The notes below the pieces were generated by a model. The model ran no database searches and was not told the origin of the DNA. It worked only from the letters and a program-made list of their open reading frames with translations. Source: Halobacteriales archaeon QH_10_67_13 (GTDB taxonomy: Archaea > Halobacteriota > Halobacteria > Halobacteriales > Haloarculaceae). Taken from it: a DNA stretch of 5,845 nucleotides. Below, piece after piece: positions 5,388 through 5,845 of this stretch. The stretch covers positions 20,371-26,215 of the forward strand of contig PXQL01000003.1 of assembly GCA_003021335.1 (NCBI GenBank). Direction: 5' to 3'. Every line of letters begins with the position of its first letter. Position 1 is the stretch's first letter. Made by a program: the position numbers and the translations under genes.

Positions 5388-5401
5388 GAGTGGAGATACC
5401 A

Positions 5402-5845
5402 ATGGGCGTGGCAGACGTACGCAACAAAGGAGTGGCGGTCGTCGTCGAACGGCCGTTCGTGGCGTTGCTGGGTTTTATCGGTGCGTACTTACTGCTTGAC
5501 TTAGCGATGAAACTCGCCGGCGCACAGGCGAGACTCGGCGGCGTCAGGCTGATCGGGGGAGACGTGCTGGTGTCGAGTTTCGCGAACAAGCTCGCAAACG
5601 GGGTACTCAGGGGGCTGGTCATCGGCCTGGCCGGTATCGGACTGTCGATGACCTACAGCATCCTGGGGTTTGCGAACTTCGCCCACGGGGATGTCATCAC
5701 CGCGGGGGCGTTCGTCGGGACGGCCACCTCGTTTGTCGTCGCGGGCGTGCTCGGCGCGGCCAGCTTCGACATCGGCGCGCTGGTGCTCGTACAGGTGAAC
5801 TCCTCGGATCTCAACATGGCGATCACGACCACTCCGTTTGCCATC
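5402..5845 (+). CDS. livH: Branched-chain amino acid ABC transporter permease, LivH type, 5' part
   Basis: LivH is one of two membrane permeases of the high-affinity branched-chain amino acid (or related amide/urea) ABC importer. The 148 visible codons are open to the right edge. Seen: hydrophobic segments at about residues 17-37, 69-90 and 98-119, and the family hallmark GLSMTYSILGFANFAHGD at 80-97, close to the G-x4-Y-x4-G-x2-NFAHGE pattern of bacterial LivH. There are about 65 residues before the first core helix, including an extra membrane segment; bacterial LivH starts nearer that helix, so this is an archaeal-style N-terminal extension. The start at 5402 is set by the TATA box about 29 nt upstream. 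Genes for LivM, LivF/LivG and the binding protein would be expected just beyond the window. The exact substrate cannot be told from this part. Confidence 0.9.
   Translation, partial: MGVADVRNKGVAVVVERPFVALLGFIGAYLLLDLAMKLAGAQARLGGVRLIGGDVLVSSFANKLANGVLRGLVIGLAGIGLSMTYSILGFANFAHGDVITAGAFVGTATSFVVAGVLGAASFDIGALVLVQVNSSDLNMAITTTPFAI

Larger units (their letters stand above)
5195..5401. other. Intergenic region between tRNA-Ser and livH, no gene seen
   Basis: About 207 nt with no convincing coding sequence: the open frames here lack a recognisable product and a promoter. It holds a strong GC hairpin (5236-5255), several short GC palindromes around 5288-5314, a small inverted repeat (5351-5363), and the livH promoter. 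I see no second copy of the tRNA 3' end that would mark an integrated element. Confidence 0.7.

Noticed and set aside
5195..5401. A C/D box guide RNA, suggested by several CTGA motifs
   Set aside because: No box C (RTGATGA) lies at a suitable distance, so the CTGA matches are probably chance.

Overview
This window looks like a piece of a haloarchaeal chromosome. It is very GC-rich and encodes acidic proteins. It carries archaea-only enzymes: a CTP-dependent riboflavin kinase fused to a DNA-binding domain, and CDP-archaeol synthase. Its promoters are TATA boxes centred about 25-30 nt upstream of start codons, which is the arrangement expected for leaderless haloarchaeal mRNAs. No insertion sequence, CRISPR array or integrase gene is visible.

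Layout. Minus strand, read right to left: a broken proline dehydrogenase gene (2604-1872), a DUF502 membrane protein (1827-1117), then a riboflavin operon made of the regulator/kinase ribK (rbkR, 1039-317) and ribB (320 to beyond the left edge). ribK and ribB are joined by a 4-bp ATGA overlap. Plus strand: carS (2708-3253), hemC (3318-4490), a 5' remnant of hemD (from 4487), ridA (4685-5083), tRNA-Ser(GGA) (5111-5194), a non-coding stretch of about 200 nt, and the start of a branched-chain amino acid ABC transporter permease, livH (5402 to beyond the right edge).

How the genes work together. ribB makes the four-carbon riboflavin precursor. RibK turns riboflavin into FMN and probably represses its own operon through a palindrome, CGGTAT-N4-ATACCG, that overlaps its TATA box. 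carS activates the archaeal lipid core for head-group attachment. hemC makes the linear tetrapyrrole that HemD should close, but HemD is almost entirely missing here.

Most notable observations. (1) Proline dehydrogenase has lost roughly 35-40 codons near its N-terminus together with a frameshift; the true N-terminus and its promoter are still recognisable. (2) hemD is reduced to about 46 recognisable codons, translationally coupled to hemC and accidentally open in frame into ridA. (3) Operator-like inverted repeats sit on the ribK and livH promoters. Two independent gene-disrupting deletions about 2 kb apart are either real gene decay or an assembly problem, and reads should decide. I see no convincing new multi-gene system; the rest is ordinary haloarchaeal housekeeping sequence.
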